Shown: positions 9,015-17,915, counted from the stretch's first letter. The stretch is 56,565 bases of DNA from Collinsella aerofaciens (GCF_015554145.1 NZ_JADNHZ010000020.1:1-56565); one strand, 5' to 3'. Notes: generated by a model not told the origin, from the letters alone. Program-made: numbers and translations.

Positions 9015-11258
9015 ATGGCTGATTCCAGCAAAAAGATGCAGATCGTGTTTGCCTCGGCCGAGTGCGCACCGTTTGTTAAGACCGGTGGCCTGGGCGACGT
9101 GGCGGGCTCGCTGCCTGCGGCGCTTGTGCGCGCCGGCGCCGAAGTTATCGTGATGGTGCCCAAGTACGCCACCATCAAGGACGAGTACAAGGCGCAAATG
9201 GAGCACTTCTCCGACTTTTACGTGAGCCTGGGCTGGCGCAACGAGTACTGCGGGCTCGAGAAGCTCGAGCACGACGGCGTCACCTATATGTTCATCGACA
9301 ACGAGCGCTACTTTGCGCGCGACTATCCGTACGGCTTCTTTGACGACGGCGAGCGCTTTGCGTTCTTCTCCAAGGCCATCACCGAGAGCCTGCAGCACCT
9401 GCCGGCCGGCTTTGAGTGCGACATCCTGCACTGCAATGACTGGCAGACGGCTATGGCGCCCGTGTTCTTGCGCGAGTTCTACCAGGGCCTGCCGCTGTAT
9501 GACCGCGTCAAGACCGTGTTCTCGATCCACAACGTGGCGTTCCAGGGCCAGTTTAGCGACACCGTGATGGAGGACATCCTGGGCGTGGCGCACATTCCGG
9601 CGGCCGCCTCGCAGCTGCGTTGCGACGCCTGCAGCATCAACTACATGCTGGGTGCCCTGCGCTATGCCGATGCCATCACCACGGTGAGCCCCACCTATGC
9701 CAACGAGATCCAGACGCCCGAGTTTGGCGAGGGCCTGGATGGCGTGCTGCGCGAGCGTTCGTACGCGCTGCAGGGCATCCTTAATGGCATTGATGTGGCA
9801 GGCTTTGACCCGGCGACCGACAAGCGCATTGCCGCCAACTACACCGTCGAGGACCGTTCTGGCAAGGCCGTGTGCAAGGCCAAGCTGCAGGAAGAGCTGG
9901 GACTCGAGGTTCGCGACGACCGTCCGCTTATGGTCATGGTCACGCGTCTGACGCGCCAGAAGGGCTTGGATCTGGTAATGTACGCGCTCGATCGCATTTT
10001 GGCAGGCGGCGTGCAGGTGGCCGTGCTTGGCACTGGCGACCGCGACTACGAGGATGGACTGCGCTACTTCCAGGACAAGTACCCCGGCACCATGGCCGCA
10101 CGCATCGAGTTCGATCCTGCGCTGTCGCAGCGTATGTATGCCGCAGCCGACATGTTCCTGATGCCTTCGAAGTTTGAGCCCTGCGGCCTGTCGCAGATCA
10201 TCGCCATGCGCTACGGTACCCTGCCCATCGTGCGCGAGACCGGTGGCCTGAAGGACACTGTGATCCCGTACAACGAGTTTACCGGCGAGGGTACGGGCTT
10301 CTCGTTTAGCAACTTTAACGGCGACGAGATGGGCGACGCCGTGTTCCGCGCGGCACGCCTGTTCTGGGACAACCGCGACGCCTGGAAACAGCTGGTCACG
10401 CAGGCCATGAGCCAGGACTTTAGCTGGACGCGCTCGGCCGATAAGTATCTGGACCTGTACTTCTTTATGCACCCGGAGATTGAGAGGCCGGCGGCTGTTG
10501 TCGACGAACCTGAGGCTGTTGCTGAGCCGGTGGCTGCTGAGGAACCCAAGGCCGAAGAGAAGCCGGTTGAGGCTGAGCCTGCAAAGGCCGAGCCTAAGGT
10601 GAAGGCTGAGGTTGCTCTTGAGGCAGAGGACGAGGTCAAGCCCGCTGCAAAGCCCGCAGCTAAGAAGACCACGACCCGCAAGACGACCACTAAGAAGGCA
10701 ACGACGACCAAAGCTGCCGCGACTAAAACAACGGCTGCCAAGACAACGACCACGCGCAAGCGCACGACCGCCGCTGCCAAGAAGACGACCACGACTGCCA
10801 AGAAGGCAACAGCTGCCAAGAAGACCACGGCAACGAAGTCGACGGCCGCCAAGGCTACTGCGACCAAGGTCGCTCCGAAGGCTGCCGCAAAGCCCGCCGT
10901 CAAGGTCGAGGAGACGCCTGCCGAGCCCAAGGCCGAAGCAGCCGTCGAGGCCAAGCCGACCGCCAAGACCACCACGCCCAAGCGCACTGCAACGACGGCC
11001 AAAAAGACCACGACCAAGGCTGCTGCTCCTAAGGCGGAAGCTAAGGCCGAGGCCAAACCCGCAGTAAAGGCCAAGCCTGCGCCGAAGGCCGCCGAGGTCA
11101 AGCCCGCTGCCGCCAAAGAGGAGCCCAAGGCCGAGGTAAAGGCCAAGCCCGAGCCCACAATGGAGACCCCGGTCTCCCCCGCCGCCGCAACCGAGAAAAA
11201 GGCGCCGTCGAAGAAGACTTCCGTCCGCAAGGCAATGGCCACCCGCAAGCGCCGCTAA
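9015..11258 (+). CDS. glgA: Glycogen synthase GlgA with a long histone-like C-terminal tail
   Basis: GlgA (GT5) adds glucose from ADP-glucose to the non-reducing end of alpha-1,4-glucan. The N-terminal KTGGLGDVAG near residue 22 binds the donor, and the C-terminal lobe carries MPSKFEPCGLSQ and RETGGLKDTV. The catalytic part ends near residue 490, the usual GlgA length. About 255 more residues follow, first Glu/Pro/Ala-rich and then strongly basic with repeated AKKTT, TTRKTT and AAKPA units, like histone H1 or HupB tails. GlgB carries a shorter tail of the same kind. The ATG at 9015 is preferred because GGAG lies 5 bases upstream; an ATG at 9003 is the alternative. Tail function is unknown. 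Confidence 0.93.
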   Translation: MADSSKKMQIVFASAECAPFVKTGGLGDVAGSLPAALVRAGAEVIVMVPKYATIKDEYKAQMEHFSDFYVSLGWRNEYCGLEKLEHDGVTYMFIDNERYFARDYPYGFFDDGERFAFFSKAITESLQHLPAGFECDILHCNDWQTAMAPVFLREFYQGLPLYDRVKTVFSIHNVAFQGQFSDTVMEDILGVAHIPAAASQLRCDACSINYMLGALRYADAITTVSPTYANEIQTPEFGEGLDGVLRERSYALQGILNGIDVAGFDPATDKRIAANYTVEDRSGKAVCKAKLQEELGLEVRDDRPLMVMVTRLTRQKGLDLVMYALDRILAGGVQVAVLGTGDRDYEDGLRYFQDKYPGTMAARIEFDPALSQRMYAAADMFLMPSKFEPCGLSQIIAMRYGTLPIVRETGGLKDTVIPYNEFTGEGTGFSFSNFNGDEMGDAVFRAARLFWDNRDAWKQLVTQAMSQDFSWTRSADKYLDLYFFMHPEIERPAAVVDEPEAVAEPVAAEEPKAEEKPVEAEPAKAEPKVKAEVALEAEDEVKPAAKPAAKKTTTRKTTTKKATTTKAAATKTTAAKTTTTRKRTTAAAKKTTTTAKKATAAKKTTATKSTAAKATATKVAPKAAAKPAVKVEETPAEPKAEAAVEAKPTAKTTTPKRTATTAKKTTTKAAAPKAEAKAEAKPAVKAKPAPKAAEVKPAAAKEEPKAEVKAKPEPTMETPVSPAAATEKKAPSKKTSVRKAMATRKRR

Positions 11259-11292
11259 TCCAGACGATCCAAAACCTTATCAAACCCTAAGC

Positions 11293-11325
11293 AAGGGGCG
11301 CTCCAACCGGGCGCCCCTTCTCTGT
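11293..11325 (+). terminator. Terminator after glgA
   Basis: A GC-rich stem AAGGGGCGC/GGCGCCCCTT is followed by TCTCTGTT. It closes the glycogen operon before the operator region of the GH13-GH77 gene. Confidence 0.7.
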
Positions 11326-11331
11326 TGATAG

Positions 11332-11413
11332 TTGGTAAAACGATTTTCTAGGACAACCGTTCGCCGATGGTAAACGGATGTTGTTTATACAGCCTGTGTA
11401 CAACAGATATACT
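11332..11413 (+). promoter_or_regulatory. Promoter and operator-like sites of the GH13-GH77 gene
   Basis: TTGGTAAAACGATTTTC at 11332-11348 and TGGTAAACGGATG at 11368 match the half-sites found upstream of glgB. A possible promoter follows: TTATAC at 11385-11390, a 17-base spacer, and TATACT at 11408-11413. The arrangement suggests a LacI-family protein controls both glycan units. The -35 box is weak and the binding protein is unknown. Confidence 0.5.
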
Positions 11414-11474
11414 TACATCCTGTGCGTAAAGCCCATGGCCCGCAGGCCGTGATTCTATTGAACTGGACCGTACT

Positions 11475-14400
11475 ATGAGATTGATACACAACAGCCGTCT
11501 GCCGCAGTTTCGCACTCCGTTTGGCGCTGTGACCACAGGAACTACCCTTTCACTCTCCGTGATTCTGGAGGATGCCGATCCCAACCAAGCAACGCTTACG
11601 CTGCGTACCTGGGTTGACGAGATCGGTGAGTCTCGGTATCCCATGACGCACGAGGGCGACGGCATATTTACTGTAGAGCTTGAGTGCACCGAGCCCTGTC
11701 TTATCTGGTACAGCTTTATCTGCAATATCGAGGGCCAGCCCGAGGTCCGCTTGGGCGCACCGCAGGGTCGCACCGGTGGCGAGGGCGTAACTTACGACTA
11801 CGCCGAGGTGCCGTCCTTCCAGATTACCGTCTATAAGCACCGCGAAGTGCGTCCCGAGTGGTACGAACGTGGTATGGTCTACCAGATCTTCCCCGATCGC
11901 TACGCCCGAGATGAAAACTGGCGCGTGCGCACGCTGGCCGAGGTCGAAAAACCACGCAACGGAATCCAGCGCCGCATGGTCGAGGACTGGAACGAGCCGC
12001 CCGTGTACGAGCGCGCCGAAGACGGCTCCATCAAAATCTGGGACTTCTACGGCGGGTCGCTCAAGGGCATCCAGGAAGACCTGCCTCGCATCGCGGAGCT
12101 GGGCTTTACAGCCATCTACCTCAACCCCATTTTTGAAGCCGCGAGCAACCACCGCTACGACACGGCCGACTACACCAAGATCGACCCGATCCTGGGCACC
12201 GAGCAGGACTTTACCGAGCTGTGCCAGGCGGCCGAGAAGCTGGGCATCTCCATCATTCTCGACGGCGTCTTCAACCACACGGGCGATGACTCGATCTATT
12301 TCAACCGCTACGGCAACTACCCCGGCGTGGGCGCGTGGCAGAGCGAGGATTCGCCATGGCGCGATGCGTTTTATTTCCATGAGGACGGCTCATACGACTG
12401 CTGGTGGGGCGTGGGCAATATGCCCGCCATCAATGAGAGCTCTGAGCTGGTACGCGAGCGGCTCCTGGGCAAGGACGGCGTGATCCGTAAATGGCTACGT
12501 GCCGGCGCTCATGGCTGGCGCCTAGACGTGGCCGACGAGCTTTCGGACGACTTCCTGACCGAGATCAAGAAGGCCGTACTTGCCGAAAAGCCTGACGCTC
12601 TGTTGCTCGGCGAAGTCTGGGAAGACGCCTCCAACAAGATCAGCTACGGCCATCTGCGTCGCTACCTACAGGGCTCCGAGTTGGACTCTGCTATGGATTA
12701 CCCCTTCCGCGACATGGTCATCGGCTTTTTGATGGGCTACAAGAACGCCTACGAGGCCGCTGAGGATATCGAGACCCTGCGCGAGAACTACCCGAGCGAG
12801 GCATTGTCCTGCGCGCTCAACCTGCTGTCGAGCCACGATCGCCCGCGTATCATCTCGGTGCTCGGCGGCGGCCCCGACGAGTCGCAGCTGCCCGAGTGTG
12901 AACGCAGCAAATGGCGCCTGGACGAGAACTCGATGGGCCTGGCCAAGAGCCGTTTTTGGCTCGCCACGCTCATGCAGATGACCTTCCCCGGCGTGCCTTC
13001 GATCTACTACGGCGACGAATACGGCCTGGAGGGTCTAACCGATCCGGGCAACCGCCGCACCCTGCCGACCAAGGACCAACTGCACGACTTCGACACGCTG
13101 GCTATTGTCAAAAACGCCTCCGCCGTACGCCGCGCACTGCCGTTTATGATCGACGGCGAGATCAAGGCCTTCGCGCTCAACGACGAGGTGCTGGCATACA
13201 ACCGCACGGGCAAGGATGGCGAGTCCGCGACGGTTATCATCAACCGCAGCCTGCGCAACTCGCACCGCGTGACAATTCCGGCGCTCGGCGAATGTGCAAG
13301 CGACGTGATTAGTGGCCACGAGTGCGAGATTCACAACGGCACCGTCACGCTCGATCTGTATCCGCTGGGTTCATCGATCATCTATCACCACGCCGAGCAG
13401 CGTCTGCAAGAGCCGCTCGATCATGGTGCGGGCGTTGTGTGCCATATCACATCGGTGCCGACCGACGACGGTAAGCCCGGAACGATCGGCGCGCCAACGC
13501 GTCGTTTTATCGACCATCTGGCCGCAATGGGCATGCGCTACTGGCAGGTCCTGCCCGTCAACCCCACGGACTTCTTCCGCTCCCCTTACGCCGGTCCTTC
13601 GGCTTTTGCTGGCAATATCGACCTGCTGCCCGAGAGTCACAAGGAGCTAGCCGCCGACTTTGAAACTTGGAAGGCCCGTGGCGGCGAGGATGCCGATCCG
13701 CTCTACACGGCGTTTAAGCATCGCAACGCCGATTGGCTCGAGAAGTACTGCGTCTACATGGCCGTCAAGAAATACTTTGAGGGCGAGTCGCGCCACGATT
13801 GGCCGGCGGATGTCGCGCGCTACAACGAGCACCTGATCGACGACAAGCGTTTCCACGACGAGGCCGAGCTTCAGGCGTACATGCAGTACCGCTTTGACCT
13901 GGCTTGGTGCGAGCTTATGAACTATGCGCACAAGAAGGGCATCGAGGTCATCGGCGATATTCCTATGTACGTGTCCGACGATTCGGCAGATGCGTGGAGC
14001 GAACCCGAGAACTTCTGGCTGTCCGATACCGGTAAGGCAATCGAGATCTCCGGTGCGCCGCCCGACAACTTTGCGCCCGAGGGCCAGGTGTGGGGCAACC
14101 CGACGTTCCGCTGGGACCACATGAAGCAGAACGGCTACCGCTGGTGGATGGATCGCCTACGTCGTGCGTTCTCGCTCTACGACCGCGTGCGCCTGGATCA
14201 CTTCCTGGGCTTCCACAGCTACTTTAGCATTCCCGCAGGTAAGGCCTGCGCCGACGGGCGTTGGCTGGCAGGCCCGGGCAAGGACCTTTTCCAGACCGCC
14301 TATGACGAGTTGGGGCCGCTCAACTTTATTGCCGAGGACCTGGGCTACCTGACGCCCGGCGTTCGCGCCATGGCTTCGACCTGCGGCTTTCCCGGCATGG

Positions 14401-14771
14401 ACGTGCTGGAGTTTAGCGACTACGACGTCCGCAACGGCGTGCACCCCACGCCGGGCAAGATCCTGTACACCTCGACGCACGATACGTCGACATTGGCCGG
14501 TTGGAGCACGCGTTCCTTTGCGGGCGGCGATGAACCAAGCGGTGTTGAGGTGGCGGCCAAGCTGATGAGCGACGCGCTGGCAAGCGACGCTCCCCTGGTG
14601 ATGATGCCGCTGCAGGATGTCCTGGGGCTGGGCGACGACGCGCGCATGAACGTACCGGGCGTGGCCACGGGCAACTGGACCTGGCAGGCTGACGAGGCCG
14701 ACGTTGCGGCCGCTGAGGGCAAAACCGCACAGCTCCTGCGCAACACGCATAGATTCTGGGGCGAAGCGTGA
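11475..14771 (+). CDS. malQ: Fused GH13 alpha-glucan hydrolase and GH77 4-alpha-glucanotransferase
   Basis: This 1098-residue protein joins two enzymes. Residues 1-110 form a beta domain, and about 125-560 a GH13 barrel with DGVFNHTGDD, the nucleophile Asp in GWRLDVADE, the acid Glu in LLGEVWED, and the third Asp in SSHDRPR. This half resembles neopullulanase or amylopullulanase-type enzymes. From about residue 645 a complete GH77 (MalQ) domain follows: GVVCHITSVPTD, the nucleophile in VRLDHFLGFHSYFS, the acid in IAEDLGYLTPG, and YTSTHDTSTLAGW. It would trim or debranch glucans and disproportionate the maltodextrins, feeding GlgP. The ATG has only a weak ribosome site. No signal peptide is seen, so it is probably cytosolic. 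Confidence 0.9.
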   Translation: MRLIHNSRLPQFRTPFGAVTTGTTLSLSVILEDADPNQATLTLRTWVDEIGESRYPMTHEGDGIFTVELECTEPCLIWYSFICNIEGQPEVRLGAPQGRTGGEGVTYDYAEVPSFQITVYKHREVRPEWYERGMVYQIFPDRYARDENWRVRTLAEVEKPRNGIQRRMVEDWNEPPVYERAEDGSIKIWDFYGGSLKGIQEDLPRIAELGFTAIYLNPIFEAASNHRYDTADYTKIDPILGTEQDFTELCQAAEKLGISIILDGVFNHTGDDSIYFNRYGNYPGVGAWQSEDSPWRDAFYFHEDGSYDCWWGVGNMPAINESSELVRERLLGKDGVIRKWLRAGAHGWRLDVADELSDDFLTEIKKAVLAEKPDALLLGEVWEDASNKISYGHLRRYLQGSELDSAMDYPFRDMVIGFLMGYKNAYEAAEDIETLRENYPSEALSCALNLLSSHDRPRIISVLGGGPDESQLPECERSKWRLDENSMGLAKSRFWLATLMQMTFPGVPSIYYGDEYGLEGLTDPGNRRTLPTKDQLHDFDTLAIVKNASAVRRALPFMIDGEIKAFALNDEVLAYNRTGKDGESATVIINRSLRNSHRVTIPALGECASDVISGHECEIHNGTVTLDLYPLGSSIIYHHAEQRLQEPLDHGAGVVCHITSVPTDDGKPGTIGAPTRRFIDHLAAMGMRYWQVLPVNPTDFFRSPYAGPSAFAGNIDLLPESHKELAADFETWKARGGEDADPLYTAFKHRNADWLEKYCVYMAVKKYFEGESRHDWPADVARYNEHLIDDKRFHDEAELQAYMQYRFDLAWCELMNYAHKKGIEVIGDIPMYVSDDSADAWSEPENFWLSDTGKAIEISGAPPDNFAPEGQVWGNPTFRWDHMKQNGYRWWMDRLRRAFSLYDRVRLDHFLGFHSYFSIPAGKACADGRWLAGPGKDLFQTAYDELGPLNFIAEDLGYLTPGVRAMASTCGFPGMDVLEFSDYDVRNGVHPTPGKILYTSTHDTSTLAGWSTRSFAGGDEPSGVEVAAKLMSDALASDAPLVMMPLQDVLGLGDDARMNVPGVATGNWTWQADEADVAAAEGKTAQLLRNTHRFWGEA

Positions 14772-14815
14772 TAAAACGCCCGATATAGGGTACAGTTACA
14801 GACGTTTGAATTTTT

Positions 14816-14840
14816 GCGGGCAGAGTGATCTGCCCGCTTT
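14816..14840 (+). terminator. Terminator-like hairpin after the GH13-GH77 gene
   Basis: The stem GCGGGCAG/CTGCCCGC with a 6-base loop is followed by TTTGTG, 45 bases after the stop codon and just before the zinc-ribbon gene. Confidence 0.6.
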
Positions 14841-14859
14841 GTGCTGAAAAGGAAGTATT

Positions 14860-15096
14860 ATGGCGCGCTACGATTACAAGTGCTCGAGCTGCGGCAACGT
14901 GTTTGAGGTTGAGCATCCCATGTCCGAGACCCCCGAGGTCGTGTGCCCGAGCTGCGGTGCCCCGGCGGCCAAGACGTTCTCGGCTAGCGGCATCAAGTTT
15001 GAGGGCAGCGGCTTCTACAACACCGACCAGCGAAGCGGCGGCTCCAGCACCAGCGCCACCAACGGCTGCTGCGCCAACTGCCCGCATAACCACTAG
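14860..15096 (+). CDS. FmdB-family zinc-ribbon protein
   Basis: This 78-residue protein opens with ARYDYKCSSCGNVFEVEH and continues EVVCPSCGAPAAKTFS. The two CxxC pairs near residues 9-12 and 31-34 form a single zinc ribbon typical of FmdB-type putative regulatory proteins. The C-terminus is Gly/Ser-rich with a further CCANCPHNH cluster that could bind metal. AAGGAAG precedes the start. The gene stands alone between two terminators. The family is widespread and its role is not well established. Confidence 0.82.
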   Translation: MARYDYKCSSCGNVFEVEHPMSETPEVVCPSCGAPAAKTFSASGIKFEGSGFYNTDQRSGGSSTSATNGCCANCPHNH

Positions 15097-15106
15097 GAAC
15101 AATTCG

Positions 15107-15143
15107 GCCCCGCGATCAACGCCGATCGCGGGGCTGATTCTTT
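15107..15143 (+). terminator. Rho-independent terminator after the fmdB-like gene
   Basis: The stem GCCCCGCGATC/GATCGCGGGGC with a 6-base loop is followed by TGATTCTTT. Confidence 0.8.
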
Positions 15144-15164
15144 AGCAACCCAGGCATCTCTATG

Positions 15165-15232
15165 AGTTGCGGTGAAATAAGGACTCTTTAGCAGGTAGAA
15201 GCCGCTTTTCAATCCCTATTTCACCGCAACTT
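15165..15232. repeat. 68-bp palindromic repeat, family 2, copy A
   Basis: Terminal arms AGTTGCGGTGAAATAAGG and CCCTATTTCACCGCAACT pair at 17 of 18 positions around a 32-base centre. The element lies between the FmdB gene and the 3' end of rsmB. A second copy of nearly the same length with matching arms is at 31544-31612. It looks like a REP- or MITE-type dispersed repeat. Confidence 0.8.
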
Positions 15233-15237
15233 AGTTA

Positions 15238-16638
15238 TTACTTGTGGACCAGGCGGGCGCAGAAGTGGCCGTCGTAGGAGTCGGCGTTTACGGGGACGCT
15301 TTGGAAGAGGCCACGGTCGTTTTGACGGACGGCTACCAGCTTCTTGGCCTGCTCGAAATCGGGCAGTTGCAGGATCTGCGCCTCGGAGAGCGGCTCCAGG
15401 CTAAAACCGGTGCCCTCGGGAGAGTTTAGGAAAGCATCCACGACCTGCGTGTTCTCTTCGTCAAAGACCGAGCACGTCGCATAGATGAGCTCGCCGCCAG
15501 CAGCCACGCGCGCGGCAGCCTCTTTGAGCATCGTCAGCTGCAGTTTGGGCAGCTCAACCGTCACATCCTTTTCGGTCAGACGCCACGGAATCTCGGGATG
15601 ACGGCGCATAGTGCCGGTGCCAGAGCACGGCGCGTCGATAAAGACCGTGTCGAACTTAACCGGCTCGCCAAGCATGGCATCAAACGATGTGAGCACCTCA
15701 TCAAGCTCGCAAGCATCACGCGAAACCGTACGAACGCCCTGAATGCCGGCCTTATGCAGGCGAGCGAGATTCAGATCGCACTTGCGATCATGCAGATCGA
15801 GCGCCGTATGCTGACGCTCATAGCCCGCACGCTTGGCCTGGCACATCATCACATAGGTCTTGGTGCCACGACCAGCACCAATCTCAAGGCAGCTACCAGG
15901 GCGCGTGGCAGCTGTGGCGATAAGTTGCGCGTTGAGATCAGATGCCACCGCGGCAGCACGCTCAAACACACCCGAAGCAACGGTAACCTGGGCATCAACC
16001 GGGGCATGGCAGCCCGGGAACACGGGTGCCACAAGCTGCGAAATATACGGATCGAGCTTAGTCGCAAAGGCGTTCTCATGCAGGGCCAGCGGCGCGGGGG
16101 CCAGATTGCCGGCAAAGTTAAGCGCACCCTCGGGCGTGTCAAACGACGCCATAATGCGAGCGCACAGCCAGCGAGGAAGACCCATAAGGCGCGACAGACG
16201 AACCAAGCGTCGCTCGGACTCATCCATGTCGGATGCCGTGGCAAAGTCCTCAACATTGTCCGCAACCTTATGCAGTACAGCATTGGCCAAGCCGGCGGCG
16301 GACTTAGCACCGCAACGAACCAGTTCAACACCCTGACTTACGGCAACACGGCCCGGCGTATGCAGGTAGAGCATCTCGAAGGCCGAGATACGAAGCGCCA
16401 TGCGAACGCGCGGCGCAACCTTTTTGGGCTTATCGAGAAACTGATCGAGCAGCTCGTCCAAAATACCCTGCGTGGCGGCCACACCCAGCGCCAAGCGGGC
16501 GGCAAAAGCGGAATCGCGCTGGTCAATAGCCTTGGCCGATGCGCGAGAGGACAGCACGTCGCGCGCATACATGCCGCGGCGATCGGCCTCCATCAGCACA
16601 TCGAGCGCAAGCTTGCGCGCGGGAGACAGCTTGCTCAT
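15238..16638 (-). CDS. rsmB: 16S rRNA (cytosine-967-C5)-methyltransferase RsmB
   Basis: This 466-residue enzyme methylates C967 of 16S rRNA using S-adenosylmethionine. The N-terminal third is a NusB-like RNA-binding helical domain. The C-terminal Rossmann methyltransferase has the SAM loop CLEIGAGRGTKT, motif IV DAPCSGTGTMRRHPE and motif VI YATCSVFDEENTQV, with both catalytic cysteines. The ATG at 16638 (MSKLSPARK) overlaps the fmt stop as ATGA, which favours it over a longer frame starting at 16686. Its position after fmt matches the conserved priA-def-fmt-rsmB order. Confidence 0.92.
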   Translation of the reverse strand: MSKLSPARKLALDVLMEADRRGMYARDVLSSRASAKAIDQRDSAFAARLALGVAATQGILDELLDQFLDKPKKVAPRVRMALRISAFEMLYLHTPGRVAVSQGVELVRCGAKSAAGLANAVLHKVADNVEDFATASDMDESERRLVRLSRLMGLPRWLCARIMASFDTPEGALNFAGNLAPAPLALHENAFATKLDPYISQLVAPVFPGCHAPVDAQVTVASGVFERAAAVASDLNAQLIATAATRPGSCLEIGAGRGTKTYVMMCQAKRAGYERQHTALDLHDRKCDLNLARLHKAGIQGVRTVSRDACELDEVLTSFDAMLGEPVKFDTVFIDAPCSGTGTMRRHPEIPWRLTEKDVTVELPKLQLTMLKEAAARVAAGGELIYATCSVFDEENTQVVDAFLNSPEGTGFSLEPLSEAQILQLPDFEQAKKLVAVRQNDRGLFQSVPVNADSYDGHFCARLVHK

Positions 16639-17555
16639 GACAAAACACCCCAGATAAGATCGGCACCCTGCAGGCCAGCAGCCCAAGCAGAAGCGACCAT
16701 AGCACGCTTGCCATCAGGCTTAACCTCGAGCAACTCAACCGAGCCATCGGAAAGGCCAAGGTAAACACGCTTAGCCTGAACGAGAACCTGACCCTCGCCA
16801 AGCGACACATCAGCCGCCGCAGCATCGAGCACACGCACGGTCTTGCCGGCAATCACGCAACGAGCAGGCGCGGTATCGGACGAGGCCAGCACATGACGCA
16901 CGCAATCGAGCGCCGACATTTGCGGATCCAAGCGCATCTCCTGCTTAGAAATCTTGGCAGCATGGGTAACGAGCGCCTCGTCCTGTTCGATCCACACGGC
17001 GATGCCATCGGCAAGAGAAGGAAGCATATCGGCAAGCAGTTTGCCGCCGAGCTCAGCGAGCTCCATAGTCAGCGCCTCGGCATGCTTACCGGCAACAGAG
17101 GTCGAGGCCTGCGCACAATAGGCGCCGGTATCCACGCCATGCCCAATGCGCATAATAGAAACGCCGGCGACCTCGTCACCAGCAAGAATGGCACGTTGAA
17201 TAGGAGCAGCCCCACGCCAACGAGGCAGCAGCGAAGCATGAACATTCACAATACCAAGCGGAGCCATATGCAGCACCTCATCAGGCAAAATGCAACCATA
17301 GGCAGCCACACAGAAAATATCAGCCTGGGCAGCCTTGAGCGCCTCAACAACCTCAGGGGTCATACGATTTGCCTCAATAACCTGCAACCCCAGCTCAAGC
17401 GCCTTAGCCTTAACAGGAGACGGCTCAAGCTTCTTACCACGCCCACGAACAGCATCGGGACGAGTAACAACAAGCGCAATATCGTTCCCAGCCTCAACAA
17501 GCGAAGTCAGCGAGGGCACAGCAAAATCAGGCGTGCCCATAAACACAATACGCAT
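16635..17555 (-). CDS. fmt: Methionyl-tRNA formyltransferase
   Basis: This 306-residue enzyme formylates initiator Met-tRNA with 10-formyltetrahydrofolate. Motifs are MRIVFMGTPDFAVPSL at the start, the folate-binding NVHASLLPRWRGAAPIQRAI near residue 108, and a C-terminal OB-like tRNA-binding domain. The length is normal. GGGGAGACG precedes the ATG. It overlaps rsmB by 4 bases. It is separated from def by 360 bases that contain a long hairpin repeat, an unusual interruption of a usually tight def-fmt pair. Confidence 0.94.
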   Translation of the reverse strand: MRIVFMGTPDFAVPSLTSLVEAGNDIALVVTRPDAVRGRGKKLEPSPVKAKALELGLQVIEANRMTPEVVEALKAAQADIFCVAAYGCILPDEVLHMAPLGIVNVHASLLPRWRGAAPIQRAILAGDEVAGVSIMRIGHGVDTGAYCAQASTSVAGKHAEALTMELAELGGKLLADMLPSLADGIAVWIEQDEALVTHAAKISKQEMRLDPQMSALDCVRHVLASSDTAPARCVIAGKTVRVLDAAAADVSLGEGQVLVQAKRVYLGLSDGSVELLEVKPDGKRAMVASAWAAGLQGADLIWGVLS

Positions 17556-17771
17556 AAAGGACGTCTCCCCTCAAATAAAACCGAGACAGCTACAAATAAC
17601 GGCGGAAAGCCAAGTACCCAGCCCATCCGCAATAACAATTCAACAAGAACAAATATACCCAAAACCAAAGAAAGAGCCGCATAAAAGCAGCCCTCTCAAC
17701 AAAGCAATTATCAGCGAAGACGCCCATCCCTGGCCCGACGGCACCCGGGCGAAAAGGAGCACGAAAACGCA
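17556..17771. other. Intergenic stretch upstream of fmt with no supported gene
   Basis: Between the fmt start and the hairpin repeat the sequence is more A-rich than its surroundings. Two minus-strand frames of about 80 codons cross it. Both begin inside the repeat, contain no recognisable domain and lack ribosome sites, so no gene is called. A short hydrophobic stretch (MRLFLWFWVYLFLL) in one frame is noted only for completeness. Confidence 0.4.
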
Positions 17772-17907
17772 GTCCCCTTCCGCCGCAGGGCTTAGGTTTT
17801 GCTCCACGCGCAGTTCCGCACGAGCCGAAGAGCACTTAATGTGCTCTTCGTGCGAGCAGGACTGTTTGAGCATGGAGCAAAACCTAAGCCCTGCGGCGGA
17901 AGGGGAC
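17772..17907 (+). repeat. Structured hairpin repeat, family 1, copy 1
   Basis: Outer arms at 17772-17806 and 17873-17907 are perfect 35-base inverted repeats. Inside are the conserved core AGTTCCGCACGAGCCG (17812-17827), a variable inner stem AAGAGCAC/GTGCTCTT around TTAAT, and CGTGCGAGCAGGACTGT. CGCACG can pair with CGTGCG, and AGTTC with GGACT. The element starts 9 bases after the def stop codon. Copies with the same core but different paired arms are at 24344-24464 and 52661-52765. Confidence 0.88.
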
Positions 17908-17915
17908 GGTGGGAC

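Noticed and set aside
8985-10472. Minus-strand open frame of 495 codons opposite glgA
   Set aside because: Codon shadow of glgA; low-complexity Val/Ala/His composition.
17590-17873. Possible small hydrophobic proteins in the fmt-def gap
   Set aside because: The frames start within the hairpin repeat, lack ribosome sites and match no family I know.
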